Source of the DNA: Nymphaea colorata
Taxonomy: Eukaryota; Streptophyta; Magnoliopsida; Nymphaeales; Nymphaeaceae
Reading direction: 5' to 3'
Assembly (NCBI RefSeq): GCF_008831285.2
Contig: NC_045148.1
Location: forward strand, 17,539,002 to 17,603,001
DNA: 64,000 nucleotides
Below the pieces are notes generated by a model. It was given only the letters and a program-made list of their open reading frames with translations, ran no database searches and had not been told where the DNA came from. Below are positions 48,622 to 60,067 of the stretch, piece after piece; position 1 is the first letter of the stretch; each line of letters starts with the position of its first letter. The position numbers were made by a program, and so were the translations under genes.

Positions 48622-51600
48622 GGCATCTTTCATGCTGAACTTGCTAAGCACCTTCTCAATGTATTTCTTTTGTAATAACCACAACTTCTTGGCCTTCCTA
48701 TCACGAACAATCCTCATGCCTAATAATTATTGTGCTAGCTCCAAGTCTTTCATATAAAAGAACTTGCCCATATCCTTCTTCAATTGACTAATCAATTGAA
48801 AGTCTTGTCCAACAATAAGCATGTTATATACATATAATAATAAGATAATGAAGTTACTTGATAAGAACTCTCTGATGTAGACACAATGATCTACAGCTGA
48901 CCTGCAATACTTTTGATTTATTATAAATGCATTAAATTTCTTTTACCACTGTCTAGGTGCTTGTTTAAGTTCATACAAGCTCTTCTTTAACTTACAAACC
49001 ATGTGTTTCTTCTTGGCAACCACACAACCTTCTGACTGTGTCATGTAGATTTCTTCCTCTAGATCTCCATGAAAAAAAGCAGTTTTTACATCTAACTGTT
49101 TTAACTCCAAGTCTAGACATGCCACCAAACCAAATATTCTTCTGATAGATGACATTTTAACAACAGGAGAAAAAATTTCATCAAAATCAATACCTCTTTC
49201 CTGCTTGAAACCTTTCACCACTAACCGAGCTTTGTATCTCAACTTACCTTGACCTTCATTTTTAAGCTTGCAGACCCACTTGTTCTGTAACACTTTCTTA
49301 CCTTTTGGTAGCTCTACCAAATCAAAAATGTGATTCTTATACAAAAAATTCATCTCTTCCTGCATAGCTTTAATTCATTCCTCTTTATGCACATCATTTA
49401 GCATCTCTCCATAGAATTCTGACTCTCTAATATCTTCAAACATAATATATTCATTAGTAGAATATCTAGTAGATGGTATACATGTTCTTTTTACTTCTTC
49501 CCAATTGCTCCTCAATTAGCTTTGAATGCGAAGTAAGCTCTCCCTCCAACTCATGCTCATAATCAGTTTGAATCTTCATAGGGCTGCCATCTATATACTG
49601 TTCATCTGCCTCTCTTTCCTCTTCATCAACATCTTCATCAGTCTCACCATACTCAGATGAAAATTCTTCAGGTTCTGCATAGGTTGGCTCATAACACCAC
49701 TAGCATTCACACCTAACTTCGTGTCTGCCATGACATCTTCAATAGTCTGATCCTCTCTGAAGACAACATCACGACTCCTGTAGATTTTATGATTCTTAGA
49801 ATCCCATAACCTGTAACCAAATTCGTCATCTGCATAACCAAGAAATATTAGTGGAATAACTTTATATTTAGTTTGGTTCTATGTTCTTTTGGTACATGCA
49901 TAAAAGCTTTACAACCAAAAACTCTGAGGTGATCGTATTTAACCTCTTAATCTGATCAAACTCTCTGTGGAATATCTCCATCTAGAGGTACTGAAGGAGA
50001 CCTGTTTATTAAATAAACTGCAGTACACATTGCCTATGCTCAAAAATACTTTGCCAACTTAGAGCTAGATAGCAAACTTCTAACTCTTTCAATTATAGTT
50101 CTATTCATCCTTTCTGCAACTCCATTATGCTGTGGAGTAAAGGGAATTGTCTTTTCATGTCTAATAGCATGTTTTAGACAATAATCTTGTAAAGAAGATG
50201 CTACGTACTAATCTCCATTATCTGTGCGCAGTGTCTTCATCTTCTTACTAGTCTTGCGCTCAACCGCTGCATGAAAAGTCATGAAGATACTACTTATTTC
50301 ACTTTGACTTTTACTTTTCATTATAAACGCTCATATCTTCCTAGATGCATCATCAATAAATGTGACAAAATAGGATGCTCCACCTTTAGATGTCACATTT
50401 ATAGGTCCACATACATCTAAATAAACTAAATCTAATACATCTTTAGCTTTTTAAGAGCATTTTTTCTGAAAGAAAATTTGATGCAACTTACCAACCAAAC
50501 AATGATCACATGGAGATATCTGTGCACCATCTGCCTTTGATAACAAATTCTTCTTGGTGAGCAAATCGATTCCTCTTTGACTCATGTGACCTAACCTCTT
50601 GTTCCACAAGTTTGACGAAGTACCACTAGTAACTGCATTGACATCCACACTACTGATCTGAGACTTCATGAGCCAAATCTGTTACCTCTAGCCAACACTA
50701 ATGCCCCCTTGGTCAGTTTCCAACCTGTCTGACTAAACGAAGTACAATATTCATCTTTACTTAGTCTTCTTGCGGAAATCAAATTCATTCTCAGGTCTGG
50801 AACACGTTTCACATCTCTCAAGTCAACTTGCATCTTGTACTCGTCTGAATGCAAACATCTCCTATCCCAACAATCTTCGAAGTGTCACTGTTGCCCATGT
50901 AAACTACTCCAAAATCACCTGCTATATAGGATAAGAATAACTCTCTACATGGTGTGGCATAATATGATGCCTCTGTATCTAAAATCTATGTAGAATCACC
51001 ATTCTGAACTGTAAGACAATCATTTTTTTCAGATAAAAATAATACTACCTCATCATCTGAAGCAACTGCAGTGTACTCTTTTGACTTCACATTCTCTTGA
51101 CTTTTCTTTTTCTGTTCTTTTTCTTCTTTTGATTTCTGCAATCAATCTTCTTGTGCCCTGGAATACCATAGTGAAAACATTTACCTGTCATCTTGGGTCT
51201 TGATTTGGACCTACAGTTTGACCTGTCATGCCATTTGTTACGGTTTTTCTGTCTGCTCCTGCCTCCCATCACTAGTACTTGTGAGCTACCAGTACCAAGA
51301 GACTTTCTCCTTATCTCTTTATTTAGAATGTTGCTCGTTACATGCTTCATCGTAAGTACACCATTTGGAGCAGAGTTGCTCAAAGAAACAACTAAAGTCT
51401 CCCAACTGTCGGGAAGAGAACTAAGCATTAAGAGTGTGTAACTCATCATTTAATATCATTTTCATGACTGACAACTGATTGATTATGCTCTGCACTTCAT
51501 TCAGATGCGCTGACACTGATTTTTCCTCTCTAAGTTTCAAATTTACTAATTGCCTAATCAAGAAAGCCTTGTTCCCAGCTGTTTTCCTCTCGTAAAGATC

Positions 51601-51911
51601 ATGCAACTTCTGCCATAACGACTTCGCGTTCGTCTCTGCGGATACCAAATGAAAAACACAGTCATCTAACCATTGTTTGATGGTGCCAATGGTTTTCCTG
51701 TCCAATAACTTCCATTTTTCATCTGTCATATTCGTTGGCTTCTGGTTCTCAACGGGTGCATATAGGTCTATACAATACAACAAATCTTCTATTTTAGCTT
51801 TTCATATGATCCAATTATTCCCATTTAGAGAGACCATCCCAGTGGGGGTCAACTCCATCCTTCAATAAGACTGCACACAACCAACCTGGCGCTAACCTGG
51901 CTCATATACCA

Positions 51912-52503
51912 CTTTATTATAGTCGTAATCCCCAAAAAGAATGGTTTAACAACAATAAAAGAGGGCAAACCACTATAAAACTGCTAAAAACGGAATCACA
52001 AAGCTGCGAGCATAAGAACGAGTTTTCAACACCACTATTGCAGCAATATACGTCAAGATAAATGCTAAACAATGTAGAAAATAAGAGATACCAATTTACA
52101 TAAAAAAAACCCCAATAATGGGGTAAAAAACCACGAGCAAGAGTGATATATATTTATACTTCAAAGAGGTAATACAAATACGTTGTTCTTCTTGTAGAGA
52201 ATAGCATAAATCATTCTCAAGAATGAATGCACAAGAAAACTACAAGAAAAGAAATCACCTTATGTTATTCTTTTCTTTCTTTTGTTTTCTTCACTTTCTC
52301 TCTCTACACTTGAACCCACACGGCTGCCCAAATCCACAACCGTGCTCTTCTTCCTCTTTCCTTCTTGCCTTCCTTCTCTCCTTCTCATACTCCTCTTGCT
52401 GTGAGCAGCCACTCAAAAAGAAAACCCTTCTTTCTTTTTCTCCCAAAAGAAAAAACGAGAGAGAGAGACGTAAGAGAGGGGCACCATCGGGTGCCCTCCT
52501 TTT
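51912..52503 (-). repeat. 5' LTR of the second copia element
   Basis: It is homologous to 47110-47630 from 52003 outward. The 91 bp between 51912 and 52002, next to the primer binding site, have no counterpart in the 3' LTR; they are either the LTR end lost from the other copy or an unusually long leader before the primer site. Confidence 0.75.
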
Positions 52504-55366
52504 GTTAAGTTTTGACTTGCACCTGTTTGAAAGACGCAGCTCCTTAACAATGAAGAGAGCCCCTGCAGACCATTTCAATAAGAGATGGGTAGGTTCCCAA
52601 CGGTTGTACTTTTTGAGGGACAAATGGTGAAAGCACATGTATGTTCACCAAGTATGACACATCTAAAAACCTCGATGTCTCCTTTGATATTAAAAGGCAA
52701 AACAAGGGAAAGTTTTTGCATTATCTTATCTTGGTAAAAGAGTGAGCTTCCATTGATAGTTCCTGGACTGTCATCCTGTTTACCCTCCCTTAGAAACACG
52801 CTTTAAGAAAATTGAGAGTATTTTCTGTCCCAATTCCGTCAGCCACCTTTCTCCAAGAACTCCCCACTGACTAGCCATTCATGATTTCCAATTGAGTGTT
52901 TTCCATAGGGAGATGACACGATCAGCAAGAAGCTTCTGATCATATAGAATGAATGGCTCAGTTGGGGTATTCCTCTGGCGAAAATGACAAAGGGCCCAAT
53001 TCAGTTATTTCGAACGATGGTGGCTATTATTTCCAGTGCTGTGATTGGACCATTGTTGGCCAACTCGGAGTGTCGACTTGGGGATCGCCCGAGTCGGCTT
53101 CGCGTCATCCTTTCCTTAGGCCACTAGTCACGAGCCAAACTACTCGGCACCAAAGCTCGGGGTGACTAGGCCAAGAAACAGCTGACCCGTTAGATTGGTA
53201 ACTCGGATTGGAATTGCCAGAGTTTGGTTTTAACCGTTTTAAATGTAAAAATTCATCTTGACTCTAAAGTTCTTAACCTTTTTTTTTTTTTTTTGCTTTG
53301 CTTCTCTCAAAAAACTTTAATCTTAGACATGAGAGGAATACTAGACCAACTATTTTGTAAATATGTTCTCACCCACAATTTCTAAACATCCAAAAATCCA
53401 AAAGCCCATGGACAATAAAGTAGTTGAGAGAGAGAGACATAAATGCAATCTTAACAAGTGTTTCTAGATTCATGGTTTTCTTTAAGGTTAGTTAGAATTG
53501 TTGACAAATCATAATCGCGTTGTTCTACTCAGTAGATTAGAGTACAATAATACAGTAAAAATACACTATAGGTCATCTGCCATTAGTTTGATTTCCAGTT
53601 TTGCCAACCATGGATTAGACTGCAAAATGGATAAAATTAATTGGAAACATCGCGTTGGAGGTGATGATTACGATCGCCATTCTTCAGCAACGATATGGTT
53701 AAGAATCTCCATGCCAATACTATTAATTTAACTTGCAAAACACAAACTGGACCACTCTCACATTGACAAACTATACCATTTTGCCTGCTTTAGTGTCTTT
53801 AACTACTATTCATCCGACCACGAATATTGCGCCTCCATTTCCCTACCCAAGAAGTCTGAAAAGGCCTACATTAATTCTGAAGAAAACTCGTCATACTTCT
53901 TATTGGTTTTTTTCTTGTCCATATGTTCCTTCTTTTTTCTCTCTTTGTTCCGACACACGTGTAAAAGCTTATTCGGTCCCTTCCTGATTTGCATGCTCGT
54001 TACTTGAATATTTCGTTTTTCTTGAAGAAAGAACCACTTTTACGTTGTTCCGAGTTTCCAAGGCAGCAATTGTACTCACAAGGACTACCAGGTTAAAGGT
54101 AAGAATGAATTCATTTTCCTTTCACAAAATGCAACATATACAGCTGGTTTATGAAAGAAAAATTACCAGTATTTATGAGTGGATGACAATTCTTACTGAA
54201 GGGTAGTTGCCGTTTATGCTGCACCAACGAACGTAGTCCAATGTAAAGACTGCATTATTTGCATATCAGAGTATACCTGTAATTTTCATCCATGTGGTAA
54301 AGCAGGCGTAAGGTGGAAATTATGCGAACCCAAAGGAGAAGCTATTAACTTATTGTATCTCGTCTTAGGACGAACATCTTTTCCAAGTTTTCAACTGTTT
54401 CTCGTGTTTCCAGAGTATATGAGTAAAACACATTTCCACCATGCGTAAATGCTAGAGAGATACGATAAAATTCAAAATGAAAAAATGTAGTTAGGCAGCA
54501 TTTATGAATGAAGTTCACGTAGAAAAAAAAAAGATTACTCATGGAGGCATTACACCGGCCAATTCAGTTTCTTTGCTGAAGCGTTGAGAGATCTCTATTT
54601 CAACAGCCTAAGTAAAACAAGACGTCGCCCTTCAATAGTTAGGCAGCATGATAGGTCATCGGTAAAGCAAAAAGAGGATAAATCCTACGAACGCGTGAAG
54701 CCCATGGAAGCCGCTCATAAGTGTTCGGCCTGAATTTGAATAAATCACTCTGTCTCTCTATCTCTCTCTTTCTCTCTCCCCTTGTGATTAATCTTTCATA
54801 AATATGCCCTTACAGCAAAGAAGAAAACAGGAAAGGTTCGGTAAAGTTTGAGCAATACTAATGGTCATAGCATGAACGACAACAATGCGATTATATAATA
54901 GCATGGTCTGGACACCAACAGTCGGAGTCATGGGGGTAAAGACCACCAACAATTACCTGCACTAGAACCAAGTTACGTCACATATGAAAGCGCCAACAAC
55001 TAGCATTACCAGTTTAAGCCTTTAACTAAAATTCAAAACTTTGGGATCACTGTATCTTTTCTCGGAATGGGTAACGTCGTCCTGCAATCACAAGTAAACC
55101 AGCATTAAATTTTCTGTTTGACCATGCAGACAGATAGTTGCACATACGGTTGGAAAGAACATTGAGAGGGATTTTTCTTTTATATTCTTGGTCGGGCATG
55201 AATCTACACGTGCGTGCATGTGTGCCTTTCATGGTGCTCCGTGTGTGTGTCTGTGTTTCTGCAATTGTTTGTTAGTTAAGCTGATGGAACTCCCATCCAA
55301 ATGGCCCGAACAGCCAGTGGGCACTCATCGATCTAATGAGACTGCAGTGGTACTGGTTCTCCATCT

Positions 55367-55370
<4 letters not shown>
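52504..55370. other. Spacer between the copia element and AS1
   Basis: No gene recognised. A T-run lies at about 53279-53295 and a short CT-rich run near 54750-54780. Short ORFs show no motifs. Confidence 0.45.

Positions 55371-55430
<60 letters not shown>
55371..55430. repeat. (GA)n microsatellite downstream of AS1
   Basis: Uninterrupted GA units over 60 bp, about 130 bp beyond the AS1 stop codon; it may fall in the 3' UTR or just after it. Confidence 0.95.
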
Positions 55431-55435
<5 letters not shown>

Positions 55436-55563
55436 TCTGTTGATGAAGACTATATGTTGAAAAGCGAAAATGAACTCAAAGAACAAAGAGAAACATTAAA
55501 ACGCCTACTGCATTTAGTCCCTTTTTTGCACACATCGATTCACAGAAGTACCAGGCAACATGA

Positions 55564-56739
55564 CTAATGCAAGTCCTTCGGACCAGGAGCAGCAGCCCCA
55601 CAGGGGAAGTGATGGTACCCGGCAGAAGCAGCACTACCACCCATCTGCTCCAGCATCTTGGTCACCTTCACGTGCTTGGCTACCCACTGTTCCATCAGTT
55701 TCGCCTCCTTCATCTCTGCGTCCCTCTGTATGCCGCTCAGCTGCTCCCTGCACTCGCTCTCCAGCTTATCCAGATACGCCATCTCCTCCTCCCTCAGCAC
55801 CCTAATCTTCCCCTCTACCTCCTCCATCTTCTCCCTCCTCTTCCTAGCCTTCTCCGACTCGAGCTGCTGCTCTAGCCTGCTCAGCCTCCACGTCGCCTCC
55901 TTCTTGTGCTGGAACCAGGCCTGCCTCCCTTCCTCCAGATCCTTACAGTATTGCATGAAGGCTGGCAGCTGGTGCTGCACCACTAACGTGGTTATGCCGT
56001 TCACCTCCTTGTTGCCGTGCACCCACCCTCTGGAGAGCAGCATCTCGGCAGAGGAGTGAACTGCACTAGCGGCAGAAGCAGCAGTACCGCCTGTGACGCC
56101 GGTGGGTGGCTCAACTGCAGACGAAGGGGAGAGAGATAGAGAGACTGAGGGCGAAGTGGGTGGCGCTAGGGGAGCCGGTGGATTGGCCATCCAGGGAGGC
56201 AGAACCGGGGCCGGGGGCTGTGGAACCGGTTCGATCCCTGCACCCAGGGTAAGCCTCGGATCCGTGGCAGCCATGTGGGCGGCCTTACGGACGTACTTCT
56301 CGGCGAATGTCTCCAGGATGTGGTCGTAGCGGCCGGAGGAGTCGGCGACGGAGAGTCCGGAGTCGGCGGAGGAGAAGTCCGCAGAGGCGTGGCGGGAGCG
56401 GCGTTGCTGTTCCTTGAGCTGCTTCTCCTTGAAGACTTCCCACCACTTTCCGAGGCGCTTGGCGGTGCGGCCGGGGATCTCGGCTGCGATCTTCTTCCAC
56501 TTGTTGCCGTACTTCGCCTGGAGAGAGATGACGAGGGATTGCTCCTCAGGGGTGAGGGAGCCCTTCTTAATCCCTGGCTTCAAGTAGTTTTTCCACCGCT
56601 CCAGGCAGGACTTGGCGTCCCGATCTAGGCGGCGGCCCATCCGGTCGGAGACGAGGTGCCATTCCTTTGGGCCGTACTGCTTCACGTAGGCGCGCAGGAG
56701 GGCGTCTTCCTCGGGCTGCCACCGCTGCCTCTCCTTCAT
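55564..56739 (-). CDS. AS1: R2R3-MYB-like leaf-development regulator, ASYMMETRIC LEAVES1 / ROUGH SHEATH2 / PHANTASTICA
   Basis: An intronless 391-codon ORF. Start: upstream in-frame codons run to a GTG at 56832 without an ATG, and the family begins MKERQRW, so the ATG at 56739 is right. Two MYB repeats occupy about residues 3-107 ([70 protein letters not shown]). [14 protein letters not shown] block, a Pro/Ser-rich middle with [10 protein letters not shown], and a C-terminal coiled coil (about 250-365: [28 protein letters not shown]) follow. Each block is characteristic of AS1. The protein acts in the nucleus with the LOB protein AS2 to repress class I KNOX genes and to set leaf polarity. At 391 residues it is slightly longer than Arabidopsis AS1 (about 367), mostly in the middle. 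It appears intact. Confidence 0.95.
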   Translation of the reverse strand: MKERQRWQPEEDALLRAYVKQYGPKEWHLVSDRMGRRLDRDAKSCLERWKNYLKPGIKKGSLTPEEQSLVISLQAKYGNKWKKIAAEIPGRTAKRLGKWWEVFKEKQLKEQQRRSRHASADFSSADSGLSVADSSGRYDHILETFAEKYVRKAAHMAATDPRLTLGAGIEPVPQPPAPVLPPWMANPPAPLAPPTSPSVSLSLSPSSAVEPPTGVTGGTAASAASAVHSSAEMLLSRGWVHGNKEVNGITTLVVQHQLPAFMQYCKDLEEGRQAWFQHKKEATWRLSRLEQQLESEKARKRREKMEEVEGKIRVLREEEMAYLDKLESECREQLSGIQRDAEMKEAKLMEQWVAKHVKVTKMLEQMGGSAASAGYHHFPCGAAAPGPKDLH

Positions 56740-56991
56740 AATCCGACGCCCATCACCGGCGATACCCACACCACCATCCGGTGGTTGGTTGTTGATGGTG
56801 GTGGTGTTGGTTTTTTGGGGTGATGATGCCACTAGTCCTTGGTCGTGCTACTGGTCGTGGAGACGCCGGTAGCGGTAGTGCAGCCCTCTATAGGGAGAGA
56901 GAGAGAGCTCGGGGGTTTTTATTATGGGACTGTAGAATCCTCTTGTTATTTGAGGGAGGGAGGGGATTTCCCTGCGACGGAGGATAATTCC

Positions 56992-56995
<4 letters not shown>

Positions 56996-57024
<29 letters not shown>
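56996..57024. repeat. (GA)n tract in the AS1 upstream region
   Basis: On the AS1 coding strand this reads (CT)n, about 260-285 bp before the ATG and just downstream of the candidate TATA box. A second shorter GA run lies at 56896-56907. Confidence 0.9.
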
Positions 57025-57026
<2 letters not shown>

Positions 57027-57033
57027 AGAGGTG

Positions 57034-57041
57034 ATTATATA
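57034..57041 (-). promoter_or_regulatory. Candidate TATA box of AS1
   Basis: The minus strand reads TATATAAT about 295 bp before the ATG. Transcription starting 25-35 bp downstream would put the (CT)n tract at the very start of the 5' leader. Confidence 0.4.
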
Positions 57042-59641
57042 TGATGAGCGGAGAGTGCAGATTGAAAAGACAGGTCGGGCTTCCGAGATGCGAGCTTTAT
57101 TGGACGGGCTTGGAGAGAGAGAGGATAAACGTGACAGATGGGAAGCAGTGCACACAGAGGACACATCATCAATCAAGCTTTTTTTTCTCGCCGCTTGTTT
57201 CCACCAAATTTCATTTTTATCTTCCTCTCATTTACCGATCGAATTGGCTTTCTTGCAATGGCGTGAGAGGCAGACACCTCCATCTTTTTTATCCATTTTC
57301 ACGGGAATCCGCCATGTTCCTTGTGTGTGATAGCTTCGGTTGTGGGCTTTAAATGGAAAAGCATCGTTCGTCCTATCAAATAAAAGTTTTCTTCTTTCCT
57401 CAAAATGTTATTCTTTCCGCGTTTTCTGCCGTTCCATCTTCTCGTTGCTTCCAATTTCTCGATTTGATAAGACCTCAGAGAAAGCAACTCGAAGTTTTTC
57501 TTATTCGTGGGGGCGTTATTCGAATGAACTTGCTGCACATTTTCCTCCGATGACCGTAAGGATTAAACAGCCAACATATAAGGCAACTACGGTGCCCCCT
57601 GCTTTCGAGTCCTGCCTTTCTAAAATAATGAGTCGAGTCTCTTCCCCTTCTCTGCTAGTCCCCTCCCCTCCCCCTACTAATCCAGATAACTGCCATGTAT
57701 TCGAGGGCATTGCAGATCTTCCAAACTTCGAATGCAGGCAACTCATGCCAATAGAAAATAGAACATATATATATATATATATATATTTCTATTCTTCACT
57801 TTTGTTACTGCTTATAATAACAGGCGTATAATAACAGCCATTGATTGCTATCAGGCTGCTGTAGTAGGAAATCTATTGTTACTGATAATTAAGATCCGCC
57901 TGTAGATACATGGTAATGCTTCGATTCTTGTTGCATGAACGCCCGTCTCTCTTTCATATAAGACGCACCGAACGTATAGGCCGACTCAAAGAGTCAAAAT
58001 GCTGTCTACCAACCTACCCTACTCTGATGGTAATTGTTCCACAAACGTATCGTTGTTTTTTTCCTTCCATTTAGTTTCCAGCTGAAGCCTAAAGGGTGAG
58101 AAAAAAAGATAAAGGGTTAGGAAAACTCCAAATTGGGAGGTGCTTTCTCCCTCTGTTTCTGCATTTCCCAAGAACATATATAAGAATAGGGATCCACAAT
58201 CAACTGTAGGGGCAGTCAGGGGGTTGTACCCTACATTCAGACTGCTGTCCTTCTTCCTTTTCTCCCCTCCCTTGGCCTTTCTTCGTTATTAACATGCATC
58301 TTTAAACCTGCAGGCTGCCGGAAAAAACCAAAGACACACTAGTCACATGACCACTCTTTCTGGGCTTCATCCCTCGACGACACAACAACACGAAGGAGAG
58401 CAGAGAGAGCCATAGTCATAGGGGAGGGCCTCCTTTTGCATTGAATTGTTAACAGTGAGCAGGCTGGACCCTTCCCACCCTGTCAGACCCGCCTTGAATC
58501 TCTCTCTTTTTTCTCTACCCGTCCTTCTTTTTATTATGTGTGGGGCTATCTTGGGGGTTTGCCCGTACTGTGGTGTCCTAAGTGCCTGCAGGCTGCCGCA
58601 TGAGACATGGGGGAGAGAGGGAGAGGGAGAATTAGGGGGAAAGTGAAACTACCACATCTCCTCCTTCCTAGCTCCACAGCCCATCCCTGGAGATTCCCTT
58701 GGTGGGACTTTTCATCTTATTAGGTTTTCTCTGCTTTTTTTTTTCCCCTTTCTAGGGTCCTAAACCTGTAGGGGGTTCTGGCATGTGGGGAGTAGGTTCT
58801 TGGGGTTTGTGCACTGTTCAAGGAAAGGTCACGTTCTTTCACTTGATTACCCAATTGGTGTCAGGGAGGGGAGTGTCCCGGAAGGCAGTCCCTTACCAGG
58901 ATGGGACCTTAGTTTGAGGTGGGTATTGGATTCTTTGACTTCAACCAGGATGTTTCGTTATGCCATGGCTCCCATGATTCACCTTCTTGGTTTTCTTTGT
59001 CATGTGATTCGGCAGGGCTATCTGGAAGAAAGTTCCTGCAGGATTTGGCTTTCATGGTATCAGAGACGGTGGGAAGAGGCGAAAGGACTGTATTATTATT
59101 TAGCCAAGGGAATTTCATTGGTTACAGCCATATGACTTGGTTGGTCGTGTATGTTCATCTGTCACAGAAAAATTCCACAATTGATCAGAAGTTAGGCATC
59201 TGTCCTGTGAAGAGTAATCTAATTCATATATATCAAGGTTGATATGTTTGGTGTGAAGTAACTTCTCTTGCTAACTTTCTCTTGGCCCTGATCAAGATGG
59301 CAAAGTACTATTCACTGTTTAGGAAATATTTGAATAAACTATACTTTCGGTATTAAGACAGAACAGTTGCATCCATGTTCAGAACAGCAAGAAGAGTTCA
59401 CCCTCTTGAAAGTAAGCTCATCTCTTTACGGGTTACAGTAAAATATGGATGGTGGTCGAAGAGGAAGGGGCATTCCATATTATTAAGAAGAATATACTAT
59501 CGGCAATGCCAGTTCATTTTCATCTTATAATGAAAAAAATCTCTTTGGTCTCTTGGGTCGGAAGGTTTAACGCGAGGACGGATTCGAGTATCTCTGGCAC
59601 AACGAGTTGTAAAACATTCACGGTGGTCTCTTCCTCTCCGG
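57042..59641. other. Spacer upstream of AS1
   Basis: No gene or microRNA hairpin was recognised. (AT)n lies at 57763-57787. The stretch 58200-58960 is less AT-rich than most spacers here, with long pyrimidine runs, and might be transcribed or regulatory, but no ORF has recognisable motifs. Confidence 0.4.

Positions 59642-60067
<426 letters not shown>

Larger units (their letters stand above)
47110..52503 (-). mobile_element. Degenerate Ty1-copia retrotransposon with both LTRs
   Basis: Order on the minus strand: LTR, primer site (TGGTATATGAGCC, 51911-51899), Gag (51783-51087 in two frames) with zinc knuckle CFHYGIPGHKKIDC. A protease-region fragment follows (about 51060-50860, MGNSDTSKIVGIGD), then GAG-pre-integrase (50854-50451: VPDLRMNLIS, LWNKRLGHMSQRG, CDHCLVGK) and decayed integrase (about 50450-49500). 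Reverse transcriptase (49365-48300: KNKWV-like NKWVCKLK, YKARLVVKGFKQ, LDVKTAFFHGDL), RNase H (48300-47752: LHCDSQSVIHL, RTKHIDVRYHW) and a purine tract (GGAGGGGGAG) lead to the second LTR. Pol order INT-RT-RH defines copia. Many stops and frameshifts, a YVDD box changed to YVYN and a knuckle Cys-to-Tyr change make it dead. Confidence 0.92.

Noticed and set aside
55188-55460. ORF ending in a long Arg-Glu run
   Set aside because: The run is the translated (GA)n microsatellite; the rest has no motifs.
56740-56832. N-terminal extension of AS1 beginning MASSPQ
   Set aside because: The first codon there is GTG and no in-frame ATG exists before 56739, where the conserved MKERQRW start lies.
58000-58700. 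Possible microRNA precursor upstream of AS1
   Set aside because: None of the common plant microRNA sequences I know was seen and no clean hairpin could be drawn by eye.
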